Source: Pseudomonas putida W15Oct28 (GTDB lineage: Bacteria > Pseudomonadota > Gammaproteobacteria > Pseudomonadales > Pseudomonadaceae). Taken from it: DNA of 64,000 bases. The translations under genes and the position numbers were made by a program. The notes below the pieces were generated by a model. It saw only the letters and a list, made by a program, of their open reading frames with translations. It did not search any database and was not told where the DNA came from. The DNA lies in contig NZ_JENB01000015.1 of NCBI RefSeq assembly GCF_000708715.2, forward strand, positions 80,890 to 144,889, given 5' to 3'. This document shows positions 35,808 through 45,752 of this stretch, in pieces; the stretch's first letter is position 1; the number at the start of each line of letters is the position of its first letter.

Positions 35808-36371
35808 ATGCCAATCATCAACAGCCAAGTCAAACCGTTCAACGCCACCGCCTACCACAAGGGCGAGTTCGTCCAGGTCAGCGAAGCCGACCTGAAAGGC
35901 AAGTGGTCTGTCGTGTTCTTCTACCCGGCTGACTTCACCTTCGTCTGCCCGACCGAGCTGGGTGACCTTGCCGATAACTACGCCGAGTTCCAGAAACTGG
36001 GTGTGGAAATCTACGGCGTGTCCACCGACACCCACTTCACCCACAAAGCCTGGCACGACACCTCGGACACCATCGGCAAGATCCAATACCCGCTGATCGG
36101 TGATCCGACCCACGTCATTTCGCGCAACTTCGACGTGCTGATCGAAGAAGCCGGCCTGGCCGATCGCGGTACCTTCGTGATCAACCCAGAAGGCCAGATC
36201 AAGATCGTCGAACTGAACGACGGTGGTGTAGGCCGCGATGCTGCCGAACTGCTGCGCAAGGTGAAGGCTGCCCAGTACGTGGCTGCTCACCCAGGCGAAG
36301 TGTGCCCGGCCAAGTGGAAAGAAGGCGAAGCCACTCTGGCGCCATCGCTGGACCTGGTTGGCAAGATCTAA
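35808..36371 (+). CDS. ahpC: Alkyl hydroperoxide reductase peroxiredoxin AhpC
   Basis: 187 residues, typical 2-Cys peroxiredoxin. The peroxidatic cysteine is in [12 protein letters not shown] (about 47) and the resolving cysteine in GEVCPAKW (about 166). It reduces H2O2 and organic peroxides and is recycled by AhpF, encoded next. The ATG has a GAAGGAG site. Expression is normally OxyR-controlled. Confidence 0.97.
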   Translation: MPIINSQVKPFNATAYHKGEFVQVSEADLKGKWSVVFFYPADFTFVCPTELGDLADNYAEFQKLGVEIYGVSTDTHFTHKAWHDTSDTIGKIQYPLIGDPTHVISRNFDVLIEEAGLADRGTFVINPEGQIKIVELNDGGVGRDAAELLRKVKAAQYVAAHPGEVCPAKWKEGEATLAPSLDLVGKI

Positions 36372-36435
36372 GACTGTGAGCCAGTCGCGGGCGGTACTCA
36401 GCCGCCAAAGCTGAAGTTGTTACCGCCCCGTCAAA

Positions 36436-36464
36436 CGCCCGGGCGACATCGCCTGGGCGTTTTT
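36436..36464 (+). terminator. Terminator between ahpC and ahpF
   Basis: Stem CGCCCGGGCG/CGCCTGGGCG with a 4-base loop, then T5. It may set a higher level of ahpC than ahpF mRNA. Confidence 0.85.
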
Positions 36465-36496
36465 GTATCCGAGTTTTGAAAAAAGGAATCGCCCGT

Positions 36497-38059
36497 ATGT
36501 TGGACGCCACGCTTAAATCGCAACTGAAAACCTACCTGGAGCGGGTCACCCAGCCGATCGAGATCGTAGCCTCCCTCGACGACGGCGCGAAGTCCCGCGA
36601 ATTGCACGACCTGCTGGCGGAAATTGCCGGTTTGTCGAACCTCATTACCTTCAGCGCGGACGGTACCGATGCCCGTCGCCCGTCGTTCTCGCTGAACCGC
36701 CCGGGTAGCGACATCAGCCTGCGCTTCGCCGGCATCCCCATGGGCCACGAATTCACCTCGCTGGTGTTGGCGCTGCTGCAAGTCGGCGGCCACCCGTCCA
36801 AGGCCAGTGCCGAAGTGATCGAGCAAATCCAGGCGCTGGAAGGCGAGTTCACCTTCGAAACCTACTTCTCGCTGTCGTGCCAGAACTGCCCGGACGTGGT
36901 CCAGGCGCTGAACCTGATGGCGGTGCTCAACCCCAATGTGCGCCATGTGGCCATTGACGGTGCGCTGTTCCAGGACGAAGTGGAATCGCGCAAGATCATG
37001 GCGGTGCCAAGCGTCTACCTGAACGGCGAAGTGTTCGGCCAGGGCCGCATGGGCCTGGAAGAAATCCTCGGCAAGATCGACACCAATGCCGGCGCTCGCC
37101 AGGCCGAGAAGATCAACGCCAAGGACGCTTTCGATGTACTGGTAGTCGGCGGTGGCCCAGCCGGCGCAGCAGCGGCCATCTACGCCGCACGTAAAGGCAT
37201 CCGCACCGGTGTTGCCGCCGAGCGTTTCGGCGGCCAGGTGCTCGATACCCTGGCCATCGAAAACTTCATCTCGGTGCAGGAAACCGAAGGGCCGAAACTG
37301 GCCACGGCACTGGAGGAACACGTCAAGCAATACGACGTGGACATCATGAACCTGCAACGCGGCGAAGCGCTGATTCCGGCCACCGATGGCGGCCTGCATG
37401 AAGTACGCCTGGCCGGCGGTGCGTCGCTCAAGGCCAAGACCGTAATCCTGGCCACCGGTGCCCGCTGGCGCGAAATGAACGTGCCGGGCGAGCAGGAATA
37501 CCGCGGCCGCGGAGTGGCCTACTGCCCGCACTGTGACGGCCCGCTGTTCAAGGGCAAACGCGTGGCGGTGATCGGCGGCGGCAACTCGGGCGTGGAAGCG
37601 GCCATCGACTTGGCCGGTATCGTCGCCCAGGTGACGCTGATCGAATTCGACAGCCAGCTGCGTGCCGATGCAGTGTTGCAACGCAAGCTGCACAGCCTGC
37701 CGAACGTTAAAGTGATCACCAGCGCGCTGACCACCGAAGTGCTGGGCAATGGCGAGAAAGTGACCGGCCTGCGTTACAAGGACCGCACCACGGATGAACA
37801 ACACGACGTGGCGCTGGAAGGCATCTTCGTGCAGATCGGCCTGCTGCCGAACACTGATTGGCTGAAGGGCACCGTCGAGTTGTCGCCGCGTGGCGAGATC
37901 ATCGTCGATGCCAAGGGCCAGACCAGCATCCCGGGTGTGTTTGCCGCCGGTGACGTGACTACCGTGCCGTACAAGCAGATCGTGATTGCGGTGGGTGAGG
38001 GGGCCAAGGCTTCGCTGGCGGCCTTCGACCACTTGATCCGTACTTCGGCGCCGGCGTAA
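36497..38059 (+). CDS. ahpF: Alkyl hydroperoxide reductase flavoprotein subunit AhpF
   Basis: 520 residues from [10 protein letters not shown], with AAGGA upstream. The N-terminal double thioredoxin-fold domain has the SCQNC active site (about 130). The thioredoxin-reductase-like part has the FAD motif [17 protein letters not shown], the redox CPHCD and the NADH motif [15 protein letters not shown]. It passes electrons from NADH to AhpC. Confidence 0.97.
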   Translation: MLDATLKSQLKTYLERVTQPIEIVASLDDGAKSRELHDLLAEIAGLSNLITFSADGTDARRPSFSLNRPGSDISLRFAGIPMGHEFTSLVLALLQVGGHPSKASAEVIEQIQALEGEFTFETYFSLSCQNCPDVVQALNLMAVLNPNVRHVAIDGALFQDEVESRKIMAVPSVYLNGEVFGQGRMGLEEILGKIDTNAGARQAEKINAKDAFDVLVVGGGPAGAAAAIYAARKGIRTGVAAERFGGQVLDTLAIENFISVQETEGPKLATALEEHVKQYDVDIMNLQRGEALIPATDGGLHEVRLAGGASLKAKTVILATGARWREMNVPGEQEYRGRGVAYCPHCDGPLFKGKRVAVIGGGNSGVEAAIDLAGIVAQVTLIEFDSQLRADAVLQRKLHSLPNVKVITSALTTEVLGNGEKVTGLRYKDRTTDEQHDVALEGIFVQIGLLPNTDWLKGTVELSPRGEIIVDAKGQTSIPGVFAAGDVTTVPYKQIVIAVGEGAKASLAAFDHLIRTSAPA

Positions 38060-38066
38060 GCCTGTA

Positions 38067-38165
38067 CCGGCCTCTTCGCGGGCAAGCCCGCTCCCACAAG
38101 TACCGCACAAGTCTTGAGCATTGTGTAGGCCACTGTGGGAGCGGGCTTGCCCGCGAAAGGGCCGG
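38067..38165. repeat. REP-type palindrome
   Basis: CGCGGGCAAGCCCGCTCCCACA core arms with a spacer of about 30 bp, between ahpF and the small gene at 38228. Confidence 0.85.
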
Positions 38166-38227
38166 AACTGACAAAGCTGTACTTGAAGGTGACTATGCTT
38201 ACTGCATACCCTTCAGGAATCACATCC

Positions 38228-38416
38228 ATGACCCTGATCAGCCGCGAACCCTGGTGGCTAGTCCCCCCCAAGCCCGGGCAGAAAGAGCAGGACCTGCACT
38301 GGGGCTACCTGGAAATCTACGCCGACGGCCGCACCGTGTTCGTCGACCAGCGCCCCAGTGACCGGGAGCTGGCCGAACGCAAGAGCTGCCGCAACTTCCC
38401 CGACCGCGAGCCGTGA
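38228..38416 (+). CDS. Hypothetical 62-residue protein
   Basis: A small soluble protein beginning MTLISREPWWLVPPKPGQKE and ending RKSCRNFPDREP. The central WGYLEIYADGRTVFVDQRP looks like a beta hairpin. CAGGAAT lies before the ATG at 38228. The longer frame starts inside the REP element and is rejected. Family not recognised beyond a likely Pseudomonas-conserved small protein. Confidence 0.65.
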   Translation: MTLISREPWWLVPPKPGQKEQDLHWGYLEIYADGRTVFVDQRPSDRELAERKSCRNFPDREP

Positions 38417-38420
38417 CGGC

Positions 38421-39068
38421 TTAGCCTTCCAGCTCGGCCAGGCGCGCCTCCAGCGCCGCAATGCGGGCTTCGAGGGCTTCGATGCGGTCTTCCGAGACAC
38501 TGCCGCCACTGCTGCGCGCGCCCCCTTCCTGCTGGCGTGCAGCAAGAATTACCTCGATTTCAGCCGGGTCGCCCAGGGCGTGGGTGTAGCGGTCTTCACG
38601 CTGGCCGGCCTGGCGTGGCAGGTGCACGGCCAGATCGCGCGAAATCAGGCGCTCCAGCTGGTGCTGGATCTGATCGGTGTCGTCGAAGTCGTGCAGGCGG
38701 TTGCTGCGGGTCAGCAGTTCGTTGAGGGTTTGCGGGCCGCGCAGGAACATCAGGCCCATCAGTATCAGCTGGGCTGGCACCAGCTCCAGTGCCTTGTCCA
38801 CCCGTTGTTCCCAGCGGTCGGCACGGCTGCCCATCTGCAGGCGGGTCATGTCCTGGCCCTCAAGGGCGCGCAAGGCCTGGCCGACCTGGCCCTGAGTAAG
38901 GGTCATCACCGGCTCGCGACTGGTCTTCTGGTTGCAGGCCAGGACCAGGGCATTAAGGGTCAGCGGGTAGCTTTCCGGGCTGGTGGCCTGCTTTTCGATC
39001 AGCGAACCGAGAATGCGGATCTCAACGCTGTTGAAGCGGCCAACACCGGCGGTTTCGTGTTCTGACAT
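38421..39068 (-). CDS. YceH family protein (DUF480)
   Basis: 215 residues with two winged-helix domains. The N-terminal [20 protein letters not shown] start ([10 protein letters not shown]), [23 protein letters not shown] segment and [14 protein letters not shown] match the family. The C-terminal ~25 residues form a short leucine-zipper-like coil ([18 protein letters not shown]). It is probably a DNA-binding protein. The role is not established. Confidence 0.9.
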   Translation of the reverse strand: MSEHETAGVGRFNSVEIRILGSLIEKQATSPESYPLTLNALVLACNQKTSREPVMTLTQGQVGQALRALEGQDMTRLQMGSRADRWEQRVDKALELVPAQLILMGLMFLRGPQTLNELLTRSNRLHDFDDTDQIQHQLERLISRDLAVHLPRQAGQREDRYTHALGDPAEIEVILAARQQEGGARSSGGSVSEDRIEALEARIAALEARLAELEG

Positions 39069-39140
39069 GGCCCTGTCTCATTACTGGGGAAAGGCCACTA
39101 GCCTAGGTAATGCGCCTGGCTTAAGCAATCACTGGCATCA

Positions 39141-39220
39141 TCGCCGGCAAGCCAGCTCCCACAGGTACAGCGCAAGCCGACAGGTCTGTGCGGTCCTTGT
39201 GGGAGCTGGCTCGCCTGCGA
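39141..39220. repeat. REP-like palindrome (variant)
   Basis: TCGCCGGCAAGCCAGCTCCCAC and its near reverse complement, GTGGGAGCTGGCTCGCCTGCGA, separated by about 36 bp. The arm sequence differs from the GAGCGGG REP type. Confidence 0.75.
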
Positions 39221-39246
39221 TGGGCCGCAAAGCGGCCCCTTGGTCC

Positions 39247-40458
39247 TCAAGCGTTACGCCGCTCTTCGGCCTGGCAAGCCGCCGCAGTGAACAATACATC
39301 GGTCGATGAATTCAGCGCTGTCTCGGCCGAATCCTGCAACACGCCGATGATGAAGCCCACCGCCACCACCTGCATGGCAATTTCACTGGGGATGCCAAAC
39401 AGGCTGCACGCCAGCGGAATCAGCAGCAGCGAGCCCCCGGCCACGCCCGAGGCGCCACAGGCGCACACTGCCGCCACCACGCTGAGCAGCACGGCCGTTG
39501 GCAGGTCCACCGGGATACCCAGGGTATGCACCGCGGCCAGGGTCAGCACAGTAATGGTGATCGCTGCACCGGCCATGTTGATGGTTGCGCCCAGCGGGAT
39601 CGACACCGAGTAGGTGTCTTCATGCAGGCCAAGGCGCTCCGACAGGGCCAGGTTGACCGGGATGTTGGCCGCCGAGCTGCGGGTGAAGAACGCGGTAATG
39701 CCGCTTTCGCGCAGGCACAGCAGGGTCAGCGGGTAAGGGTTGCGGCGGATTTTCCAGAACACGATCAGCGGGTTCATCACCAGCGCCACGAACAGCATGC
39801 AGCCGATCAGCACAGCCAGCAGGTGCAGGTAGCCGAGCAGGGCCTGCAGGCCCGACTGGGCCAGGGTGGAGCTGACCAGGCCAAAGATGCCCAGCGGAGC
39901 GAAGCGGATGACCACGCGCACGATCAAGGTCACGCCATTGGACAGATCGTCGACCACGGTACGCGTGGTTTCGCCAGCATGGCGCAGGGCCACGCCCAGG
40001 CCGATGGCCCAGGTCAGCACGCCGATGAAGTTGGCGTTGAGCAGGGCGTTGACCGGGTTGTCGACCGCGCTCAGCAGCAGGTTCTGCATCACCTCGGTGA
40101 TGCCGCCCGGCGCGCTTAGCGTTGCCTCACCCGTGCTGAGCACCAGATTGGAAGGGAACAGCATGCTGGCAACTACAGCCACCGCCGCCGCGGCGAAGGT
40201 GCCCAGCAGGTACAGCCAGAGGATCGGCCGAATATGGGTTTCCTGGCCGTGGCGGTGGTTGGCGATCGAGGCCATGACCAGGACAAACACCAGCACGGGC
40301 GCCACGGCTTTCAGGGCGCTGACGAACACCTTGCCAAGAAAGGCCAGGTCGCGGGCGATGGCGGGCGCGAGCAGGGCAAGGGCGATGCCGGCGAGCAGGC
40401 CGATGACGATCTGTGTCACCAGGCTGGTGCGGTTGAGGAGGCGCAGGAGGGGTGTCAT
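39247..40458 (-). CDS. sstT: Serine/threonine:Na+ symporter SstT
   Basis: 403 residues of the dicarboxylate/amino-acid:cation symporter family, with about eight transmembrane segments and re-entrant loops. [15 protein letters not shown] is the serine-rich HP1 loop and [14 protein letters not shown] is the conserved NMDGT-like motif. The sequence is closer to SstT than to DctA or GltP. It imports serine and threonine. Confidence 0.93.
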   Translation of the reverse strand: MTPLLRLLNRTSLVTQIVIGLLAGIALALLAPAIARDLAFLGKVFVSALKAVAPVLVFVLVMASIANHRHGQETHIRPILWLYLLGTFAAAAVAVVASMLFPSNLVLSTGEATLSAPGGITEVMQNLLLSAVDNPVNALLNANFIGVLTWAIGLGVALRHAGETTRTVVDDLSNGVTLIVRVVIRFAPLGIFGLVSSTLAQSGLQALLGYLHLLAVLIGCMLFVALVMNPLIVFWKIRRNPYPLTLLCLRESGITAFFTRSSAANIPVNLALSERLGLHEDTYSVSIPLGATINMAGAAITITVLTLAAVHTLGIPVDLPTAVLLSVVAAVCACGASGVAGGSLLLIPLACSLFGIPSEIAMQVVAVGFIIGVLQDSAETALNSSTDVLFTAAACQAEERRNA

Positions 40459-40552
40459 GTGCAGCGGTATCTCGGAATCTGGAAAGGGCGGACTTTACCA
40501 TAGAGGCTTGTAGGGCATGTCTGGGCTTGTGCGGACAGGCTGATGCAATACT

Positions 40553-40645
40553 TGTAGGAGCAGCCTTGTGCTGCGAAGAGGCCATTACTGCCACCCCTTT
40601 GCTCTAGCCATACCGGCCCTTTCGCAGCACAAGGCTGCTCCTACA
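40553..40645. repeat. REP-type palindrome (GCAGCC subtype)
   Basis: Arms TGTAGGAGCAGCCTTGTGCT and reverse complement, spacer about 45 bp. Same subtype as 29057-29132. Confidence 0.85.
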
Positions 40646-40683
40646 GGTTCGGTGCATGGCTTGAGCCAATCAGGCTTCGATGG

Positions 40684-41577
40684 CTACCAGTGAAACAACT
40701 CCCGTCGCGCCCCTTCGGTAATCGCCACGATCCCCGGGTGCTTGACCTTGCGTTCCACCGAAATGGCATAGAACGACTCGTGCACCGCCTCGGTCTGGCC
40801 GATCAGCGTCACGCCATACTGGCGGCACACTTCTTCGGCGATCACGCTGGGGGCGACGAAAATGCCGCTGCCCGACTGGCCGAACGCCTGCATCAGGGCA
40901 CTGTCATCGAATTCGCCCACAATGCGCGGCTGTACCTGTTGCTCACCCAGCCACCGCAACAGGCGGCTGCGCACCACGGTTTCCTGGCCGGGAACCAGCA
41001 GCGGAGCATCCTGCAGGCAGGCCGGGAAGGGGCCCTCCAGGCGCTGTGCCAGGGCCGGCGTGGCGAAGAAGCTCAGCCCGCACTCACCCAGCTTCTGGCT
41101 ATAGCCTTTGATGTCCAGGTTGCCGGGCATGGGGCTGTCGGAAATCACCAGGTCCAGGCGCTGGATGGCCAGGTCTGCCAGTAACCGCTCAAGTTTGTCT
41201 TCGCGGCAGTTGATGCGCAGCACCTCATCCAGCTCCATGGTCGGTGCCAGCAGGCGGTAGACGATGGATTTGGGCACCACGTCGGCCACCCCCACGCGGA
41301 ACAGGATCTGCTCCTGCGGGCCTGCGCGCAGCATGGCTTCCAGCTCGCCGCCAATCTGGAACATCTGCTCTGCATACACCAGCGCCTGGCGGCCGGTCTC
41401 GGTCAGTTCCAGCTGCCGGCCGGCGCGCTGGAACAATTCAAGGCCGTAGGTTTGCTCAAACAGGCTAATCTGCCCGCTGATGGTCTGCGGTGTAAGGTTC
41501 AGTTGTTCGCTGGCGCGGGTGATGCTGCCCGTCTTGGCCACGGCCCAGAAGTAATGCAGCTGGCGATAGTTGAGCAC
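40684..41577 (-). CDS. nhaR: LysR-family transcriptional activator NhaR-like
   Basis: 297 residues from a GTG start at 41577 (VLNYRQLHYFW). The helix-turn-helix GSITRASEQLNLTPQTISGQI and the LYYFW-like start are diagnostic of NhaR, the Na+-responsive activator of nhaA in enterobacteria. The effector domain follows. No antiporter gene is adjacent, so its targets in this genome are unclear. It is divergent from a small lipoprotein gene. Confidence 0.85.
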   Translation of the reverse strand: MLNYRQLHYFWAVAKTGSITRASEQLNLTPQTISGQISLFEQTYGLELFQRAGRQLELTETGRQALVYAEQMFQIGGELEAMLRAGPQEQILFRVGVADVVPKSIVYRLLAPTMELDEVLRINCREDKLERLLADLAIQRLDLVISDSPMPGNLDIKGYSQKLGECGLSFFATPALAQRLEGPFPACLQDAPLLVPGQETVVRSRLLRWLGEQQVQPRIVGEFDDSALMQAFGQSGSGIFVAPSVIAEEVCRQYGVTLIGQTEAVHESFYAISVERKVKHPGIVAITEGARRELFHW

Positions 41578-41708
41578 CGTCGGTCGTCCCGATTCGTAAA
41601 AACCGAAGTATACGCCATGAAAATACGAATTTTCCTGAACTATCGGCGTCTCTAGAATGCACCGCATCAGGCGCCATGCGCCGACGGGATATTTCAAGCG
41701 AGGACACC

Positions 41709-41948
41709 ATGCTGCAACTCAAATCCATCGGTACCCCATTGGTGCTGGCGTTGGCCCTGTTCACCCTGGCAGGTTGCGATCAGGCCGAGAAATCTGCCCA
41801 GCAGATGCTCGACCAGGCCGCACAGTCGGCCAAGCAGGCGATTGACGACACCAACAAGGCCGCCCAGCAGGCCTTGAACGAGGCCATCGGCGGCGAAGGG
41901 CAAAAGCCTGAGGATGCCGACAAGAAAAAAGACACCCAGGAAATCTGA
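41709..41948 (+). CDS. Small lipoprotein
   Basis: 79 residues. Signal peptide with lipobox LAGC (ALFTLAGCDQ), where aspartate at +2 would favour inner-membrane retention. The mature part is a repeated Ala/Gln helix (SAQQMLDQAAQSAKQAIDDTNKAAQQALNEA), a probable coiled coil with a charged tail. It is followed 29 bp later by terC on the same strand. Confidence 0.75.
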   Translation: MLQLKSIGTPLVLALALFTLAGCDQAEKSAQQMLDQAAQSAKQAIDDTNKAAQQALNEAIGGEGQKPEDADKKKDTQEI

Positions 41949-41977
41949 CCCTAAACCGCCGCTGCAGGATTTGAACA

Positions 41978-42730
41978 ATGGAATACTTGCTGGAACTCGC
42001 CGCTAGCCCTACCGCCTGGGTTGCCCTGGCTACATTGGTGGCCATGGAAGTTGTGCTGGGCATCGACAACCTGATCTTCATCTCCATCCTGACCAACAAA
42101 CTGCCGGTGGAGTACCGCTCCAAGGCGCGGCGTATCGGTATCAGCATGGCGTTGGTCATGCGCCTGGCCTTGCTCAGCACGGTGGCCTGGATCGTACAGC
42201 TGACCGACCCGGTGTTCGAAGTGTTCGGTAATGCCTTCTCCTGGAAGGATGTGATCCTGATTGCCGGTGGCCTGTTCTTGCTGTGGAAGGCGACCAAGGA
42301 GATCCACGAAAGCGTTGACCCGCACGGTGCCAAGGAAGAAGCCAAGGTCGGTTCGACCATTACCCTGGGCTTTGCTGCGGCAATCTTCCAGATCCTGCTG
42401 CTGGACATCGTCTTCTCGGTGGACAGCATCATCACCGCTGTGGGCATGACCGAGCACTTGCCGATCATGATCATTGCCGTGATCGCCGCAGTCATCGTCA
42501 TGATGGTGGCCGCCGACCCGCTGGCCAACTTCATCAATGACAACCCGACGGTGGTCATGCTGGCCCTGGGCTTCCTGATCATGATCGGCATGACGCTGAT
42601 CGCCGAAGGCTTTGGCGCTCATGTGCCGAAGGGGTATGTGTATGCGGCCATGGCGTTCTCGACCGTGATCGAGATGCTCAACATCTTTGCTCGCCGGGCG
42701 CGATTGAAGCGTGAGGCCGCTGAAGGGTGA
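41978..42730 (+). CDS. TerC family integral membrane protein
   Basis: 250 residues with seven predicted transmembrane segments. The family motif [12 protein letters not shown] near the N-terminus and its repeat [15 protein letters not shown] carry the conserved acidic residues thought to bind metal. Members act in manganese export or metallation of exported proteins, or in tellurite resistance operons. There are no ter genes nearby, so a metal-homeostasis role is more likely. Confidence 0.9.
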   Translation: MEYLLELAASPTAWVALATLVAMEVVLGIDNLIFISILTNKLPVEYRSKARRIGISMALVMRLALLSTVAWIVQLTDPVFEVFGNAFSWKDVILIAGGLFLLWKATKEIHESVDPHGAKEEAKVGSTITLGFAAAIFQILLLDIVFSVDSIITAVGMTEHLPIMIIAVIAAVIVMMVAADPLANFINDNPTVVMLALGFLIMIGMTLIAEGFGAHVPKGYVYAAMAFSTVIEMLNIFARRARLKREAAEG

Positions 42731-42752
42731 TGTAAAGGCGGGGCGCGCTGCG

Positions 42753-42844
42753 CCCCATTCGCGGGCAAGCCCGCTCCCACAGGTACCTCACTGCGCCTTG
42801 GCATTGTGAGGTACCTGTGGGAGCGGGCTTGCCCGCGAATGGGG
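42753..42844. repeat. REP-type palindrome with perfect 38-bp arms
   Basis: Arms 42753-42790 and 42807-42844 are exact reverse complements with a 16-base loop. The core is CGCGGGCAAGCCCGCTCCCA. Confidence 0.9.
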
Positions 42845-42861
42845 TTCAGGAAATCCTGAGG

Positions 42862-43035
42862 TCAGTGCACCTCGGCATGCCGCCGTGCCTGGCGCACAGG
42901 TTGCGGTTTGGCGGGGGCCTGCGGTGGCAGGTGGTGGGAATGACGCCGCACGATACGCAGCACACCCCACAGCATGGCGGCTGCAACGCTCAGCCACATG
43001 CCTACCAGCATGAAAATTGCCATGGTCAGGCTCAT
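42862..43035 (-). CDS. Small single-pass membrane protein
   Basis: 57 residues from the ATG at 43035 (MSLTMAIFMLVGMWLSV), which is placed 5 bp after GGAGG. One transmembrane segment (about 4-27) is followed by a basic, proline-rich tail. The longer start codons upstream would place the ribosome site inside the coding sequence. Function unknown. Confidence 0.55.
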   Translation of the reverse strand: MSLTMAIFMLVGMWLSVAAAMLWGVLRIVRRHSHHLPPQAPAKPQPVRQARRHAEVH

Positions 43036-43258
43036 CTGTGCCTCCATCTCTACGGCAAGTGCTCGATTGGCCAGCGCTTGCCTTCCAGACACTGCTTTAG
43101 TCTAGCCCTTCGCCTGTGACGTTCCATCGAACAAAGGTCTATTGCTTGGTCCGATTCGCTCCAAGCGGCTGTCGGACTATACCCGCGCCGCTGTCGGACC
43201 TATGATCGGTGGCCAGAGCCGGGCGCTGCCTGCCTGGCGTTGGAACAAGCGAGTGTCC

Positions 43259-43936
43259 ATGCAGCAACATTCCATCAAAGCTGCCCCACGGCGGCTGCTG
43301 GTCGCCTGTCTGATGGCCGCCACCCTGGCCGGCTGTGCCAGCGCACCGCCCGCCAACCTCAAGGGCCTGCCGCAGCGGGTCGAGATCAGCAGCATGCCGT
43401 TCTACCGTGGCAACGCCAACCACAGCGGTGCGATGGCGCTGGCAGCGATGCTGTCGCAACAGGGCGCGCCCATCACCCCGGGCCTGCTGGACAAACCATT
43501 GAACCTGCCGCAGGGCGCCGAAGCGCTGGACACTGGCATCCCTCGTGTGGCGCGGGACTATGGCATGGTGGTGTACCCGTTGGACAAACAACTGGACGCG
43601 CTGCTGGCCCAGGTGGCGGCGGGCAACCCGGTGCTGCTGCGTTACGAGGAGGGTTCGGCCTGGTGGAGTGAGCCACGTTATGCGGTGCTGATCGGCTATG
43701 ACCGCTACAAGCAGCGTGTACTGCTGCGCTCGGGCATGCACCGGCGCCAAGTGATGGCGTTCGATGCCTTTGCGTCGGCGTGGGCGAAGCAGGGGAGTTG
43801 GGCGGTGCTGGTGCAGCCACCGCGGCAGTTGCCGGCCCAGGTGGACCGTGAGCGCTGGTTGAAGGCTGCGGATGAACTGGCGCGGGCGGGGCAGGAGATT
43901 GCGGCGAAGCAGGCTGTGAATAGCCTGAACAAATAG
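43259..43936 (+). CDS. C39-like lipoprotein lacking the catalytic residues
   Basis: 225 residues from MQQHSIKAAP. A lipoprotein signal peptide ends in LAGC (Cys26). The rest follows the layout of PA2778-type C39-like cysteine peptidases (VEISSMPFY...GAMALAAML, ...PRYAVLIGYD). The expected catalytic cysteine is serine (Ser56, NHSGAMAL) and the expected histidine is arginine (Arg140, EPRYAVLIG). It is therefore probably a binding or structural protein and not a protease. The frame upstream of 43259 is not supported. Confidence 0.7.
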   Translation: MQQHSIKAAPRRLLVACLMAATLAGCASAPPANLKGLPQRVEISSMPFYRGNANHSGAMALAAMLSQQGAPITPGLLDKPLNLPQGAEALDTGIPRVARDYGMVVYPLDKQLDALLAQVAAGNPVLLRYEEGSAWWSEPRYAVLIGYDRYKQRVLLRSGMHRRQVMAFDAFASAWAKQGSWAVLVQPPRQLPAQVDRERWLKAADELARAGQEIAAKQAVNSLNK

Positions 43937-43947
43937 CGTTGCCTGTG

Positions 43948-44046
43948 CCGGCCTCTTCGCGGGCAAGCCCGCTCCCACAGGGAAAGCACCAAATTTGAAA
44001 GTGATGCTGTCTCTGTGGGAGCGGGTTTACCCGCGAATAGGCCAGG
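43948..44046. repeat. REP-type palindrome
   Basis: Arms with CGCGGGCAAGCCCGCTCCCACAG and an imperfect reverse complement (one arm reads GGGTTTACCCGCG), spacer about 30 bp. Confidence 0.8.
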
Positions 44047-44056
44047 CCTGCTTACA

Positions 44057-45340
44057 TCAGAAGCCCAGGCGATCGCGCAGGCTGTAGTACCAGGCACCAA
44101 TGGCGCTGAACGGCACGCGCAGCATCTGGCCACCCGGGAACGGGTAGTGCGGCAGGCCGGCGAAGGCGTCGAAACGCTCAGCCTGGCCGCGCAGGGCCTC
44201 AGCCAGCACTTTGCCCGCCAGGTGGGTGTAGGTCACGCCGTGGCCCGAGCAACCCTGCGAGTAGTAGATGTTGTCGCCGATACGGCCAACCTGCGGCAGG
44301 CGCGACAGGGTCAGCAGGAAGTTGCCGGTCCAGGCGTAGTCGATCTTCACGTTCTTCAGCTGCGGGAAGGCCTTGATCATCTTCGGACGAATGATCGCCT
44401 CGATGTTGGCCGGGTCGCGCGCGCCATACACCACGCCACCGCCGAAGATCAGGCGCTTGTCGCCGGTCAGGCGGTAGTAGTCGAGCAGGTAGTTGCAGTC
44501 CTCGACGCAGTAATCCTGCGGCAGCAGGGTGCGCGCCAGTTCTTCGCCCAGTGGTTCGGTGGTGATCACCTGGGTACCGCATGGCATGGACTTGGCGGCC
44601 AGTTCCGGCACCAGGTTGCCCAGGTAGGCGTTGCCGGCGACGATGATGAACTTGGCGCGCACTTTGCCTTGAGGGGTGTGCACGACCGGGTTGGCACCGC
44701 GCTCGATGCGGATTGCCGGGGTTTGCTCATAGATGATGCCGCCCAGCGACTCGACCGCAGCGGCTTCGCCCAGGGCCAGGTTCAGCGGGTGGATGTGGCC
44801 GCCGCTCATGTCGAGCATGCCGCCGATATAGCTGTCGCACGCGACCACTTCACGGATGCGCTTCTGGTCCATCAGCTCGAGCTGGTTGTGGCCGAAGCGT
44901 TCCCACAGGCGCTTTTGCGACTCCAGGTGGCCCATCTGCTTGCTGGTGATGGCGGCGAACACGCCACCGTCTTTCAGGTCGCACTGGATGTTGTACTTGG
45001 CCACGCGCTCACGAATGATGCGCCCGCCTTCGAAGGCCATGTGGCCCAGCAGTTGCGCTTCCTTGGGGCCGACGGTGCGTTCGATGACGTCGATGTCGCG
45101 GCTGTAGCTGTTGACGATCTGGCCGCCGTTGCGGCCCGATGCGCCGAAGCCGACCTTGGCCGCTTCGACGATGCTCACCTTGAAGCCGTTCTCCAGCAGG
45201 AACAGGGCGCTGGAAAGGCCGGTGTAGCCGGCGCCGATGATGCACACATCGGTTTCCACCTCACCCTGCAGCGCCGGACGTGGCGGCACCGGGTTGGCCG
45301 AGGCGGCGTAGTAGGACTGGGGGTAGGGGGTGTTAGCCAT
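44057..45340 (-). CDS. FAD-dependent oxidoreductase, gamma-glutamylputrescine oxidase-like
   Basis: 427 residues of the DAO/GlpO family. The FAD motif is IIGAGYTGLSSALFLLENG, followed by GFGASGRNGGQ, and the C-terminal segment is YSQGCSGHGVTYTHLAGK. The overall layout matches PuuB (gamma-glutamylputrescine oxidase) of putrescine catabolism. Other Puu genes are not next to it, and pseudomonads have several paralogues, so substrate is inferred only. It is transcribed away from the tRNA-Val promoter. Confidence 0.82.
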   Translation of the reverse strand: MANTPYPQSYYAASANPVPPRPALQGEVETDVCIIGAGYTGLSSALFLLENGFKVSIVEAAKVGFGASGRNGGQIVNSYSRDIDVIERTVGPKEAQLLGHMAFEGGRIIRERVAKYNIQCDLKDGGVFAAITSKQMGHLESQKRLWERFGHNQLELMDQKRIREVVACDSYIGGMLDMSGGHIHPLNLALGEAAAVESLGGIIYEQTPAIRIERGANPVVHTPQGKVRAKFIIVAGNAYLGNLVPELAAKSMPCGTQVITTEPLGEELARTLLPQDYCVEDCNYLLDYYRLTGDKRLIFGGGVVYGARDPANIEAIIRPKMIKAFPQLKNVKIDYAWTGNFLLTLSRLPQVGRIGDNIYYSQGCSGHGVTYTHLAGKVLAEALRGQAERFDAFAGLPHYPFPGGQMLRVPFSAIGAWYYSLRDRLGF

Positions 45341-45501
45341 GCTGCAGGAACCTCGTGTTTTATATTTTTAACGAATGTACCGATGCTATCAATAATAATA
45401 AACACCCGCTAGTCGTCTGATGAAAATCCTTTACGGGGAACCTGCCAGCGCCTCTCTATATAAAGAGTTTAAGATTCAGTAGGTTAGCTCGAAAAAAAGT
45501 G

Positions 45502-45529
45502 TTGACAGGGTTTTTGGAATGCGTAGAAT
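45502..45529 (+). promoter_or_regulatory. Sigma70-like promoter for tRNA-Val
   Basis: TTGACA (-35) at 45502-45507 and TAGAAT (-10) at 45524-45529, spacer 16 bp, starting about 15 bp before the mature tRNA. Confidence 0.8.
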
Positions 45530-45544
45530 GCGCACCACACGACA

Positions 45545-45620
45545 GGCACATAGCTCAGTTGGTTAGAGCACCACCTTGACATGGTGGGGGTCGTTGGTTC
45601 GAGTCCAATTGTGCCTACCA
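45545..45620 (+). tRNA. tRNA-Val (anticodon GAC)
   Basis: 76 nt with the acceptor stem GGCACAT/ATTGTGCC, encoded CCA, and anticodon GAC at 45578-45580. Confidence 0.96.
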
Positions 45621-45629
45621 AATCGAAAA

Positions 45630-45658
45630 AGGGCGATCAGAAATGATCGCCCTTTTTT
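45630..45658 (+). terminator. Rho-independent terminator of tRNA-Val
   Basis: A 9-bp stem GGGCGATCA/TGATCGCCC with a 4-base loop, followed by T6. Confidence 0.92.
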
Positions 45659-45752
45659 CATGTGCGCGTGAATTAGCGTGTAACGTTTGGTCGCGGTTCG
45701 GGGCATACCCCGGCATGCTAGAATCCGCGCCTTCGAAACTGGAGGTACACGC

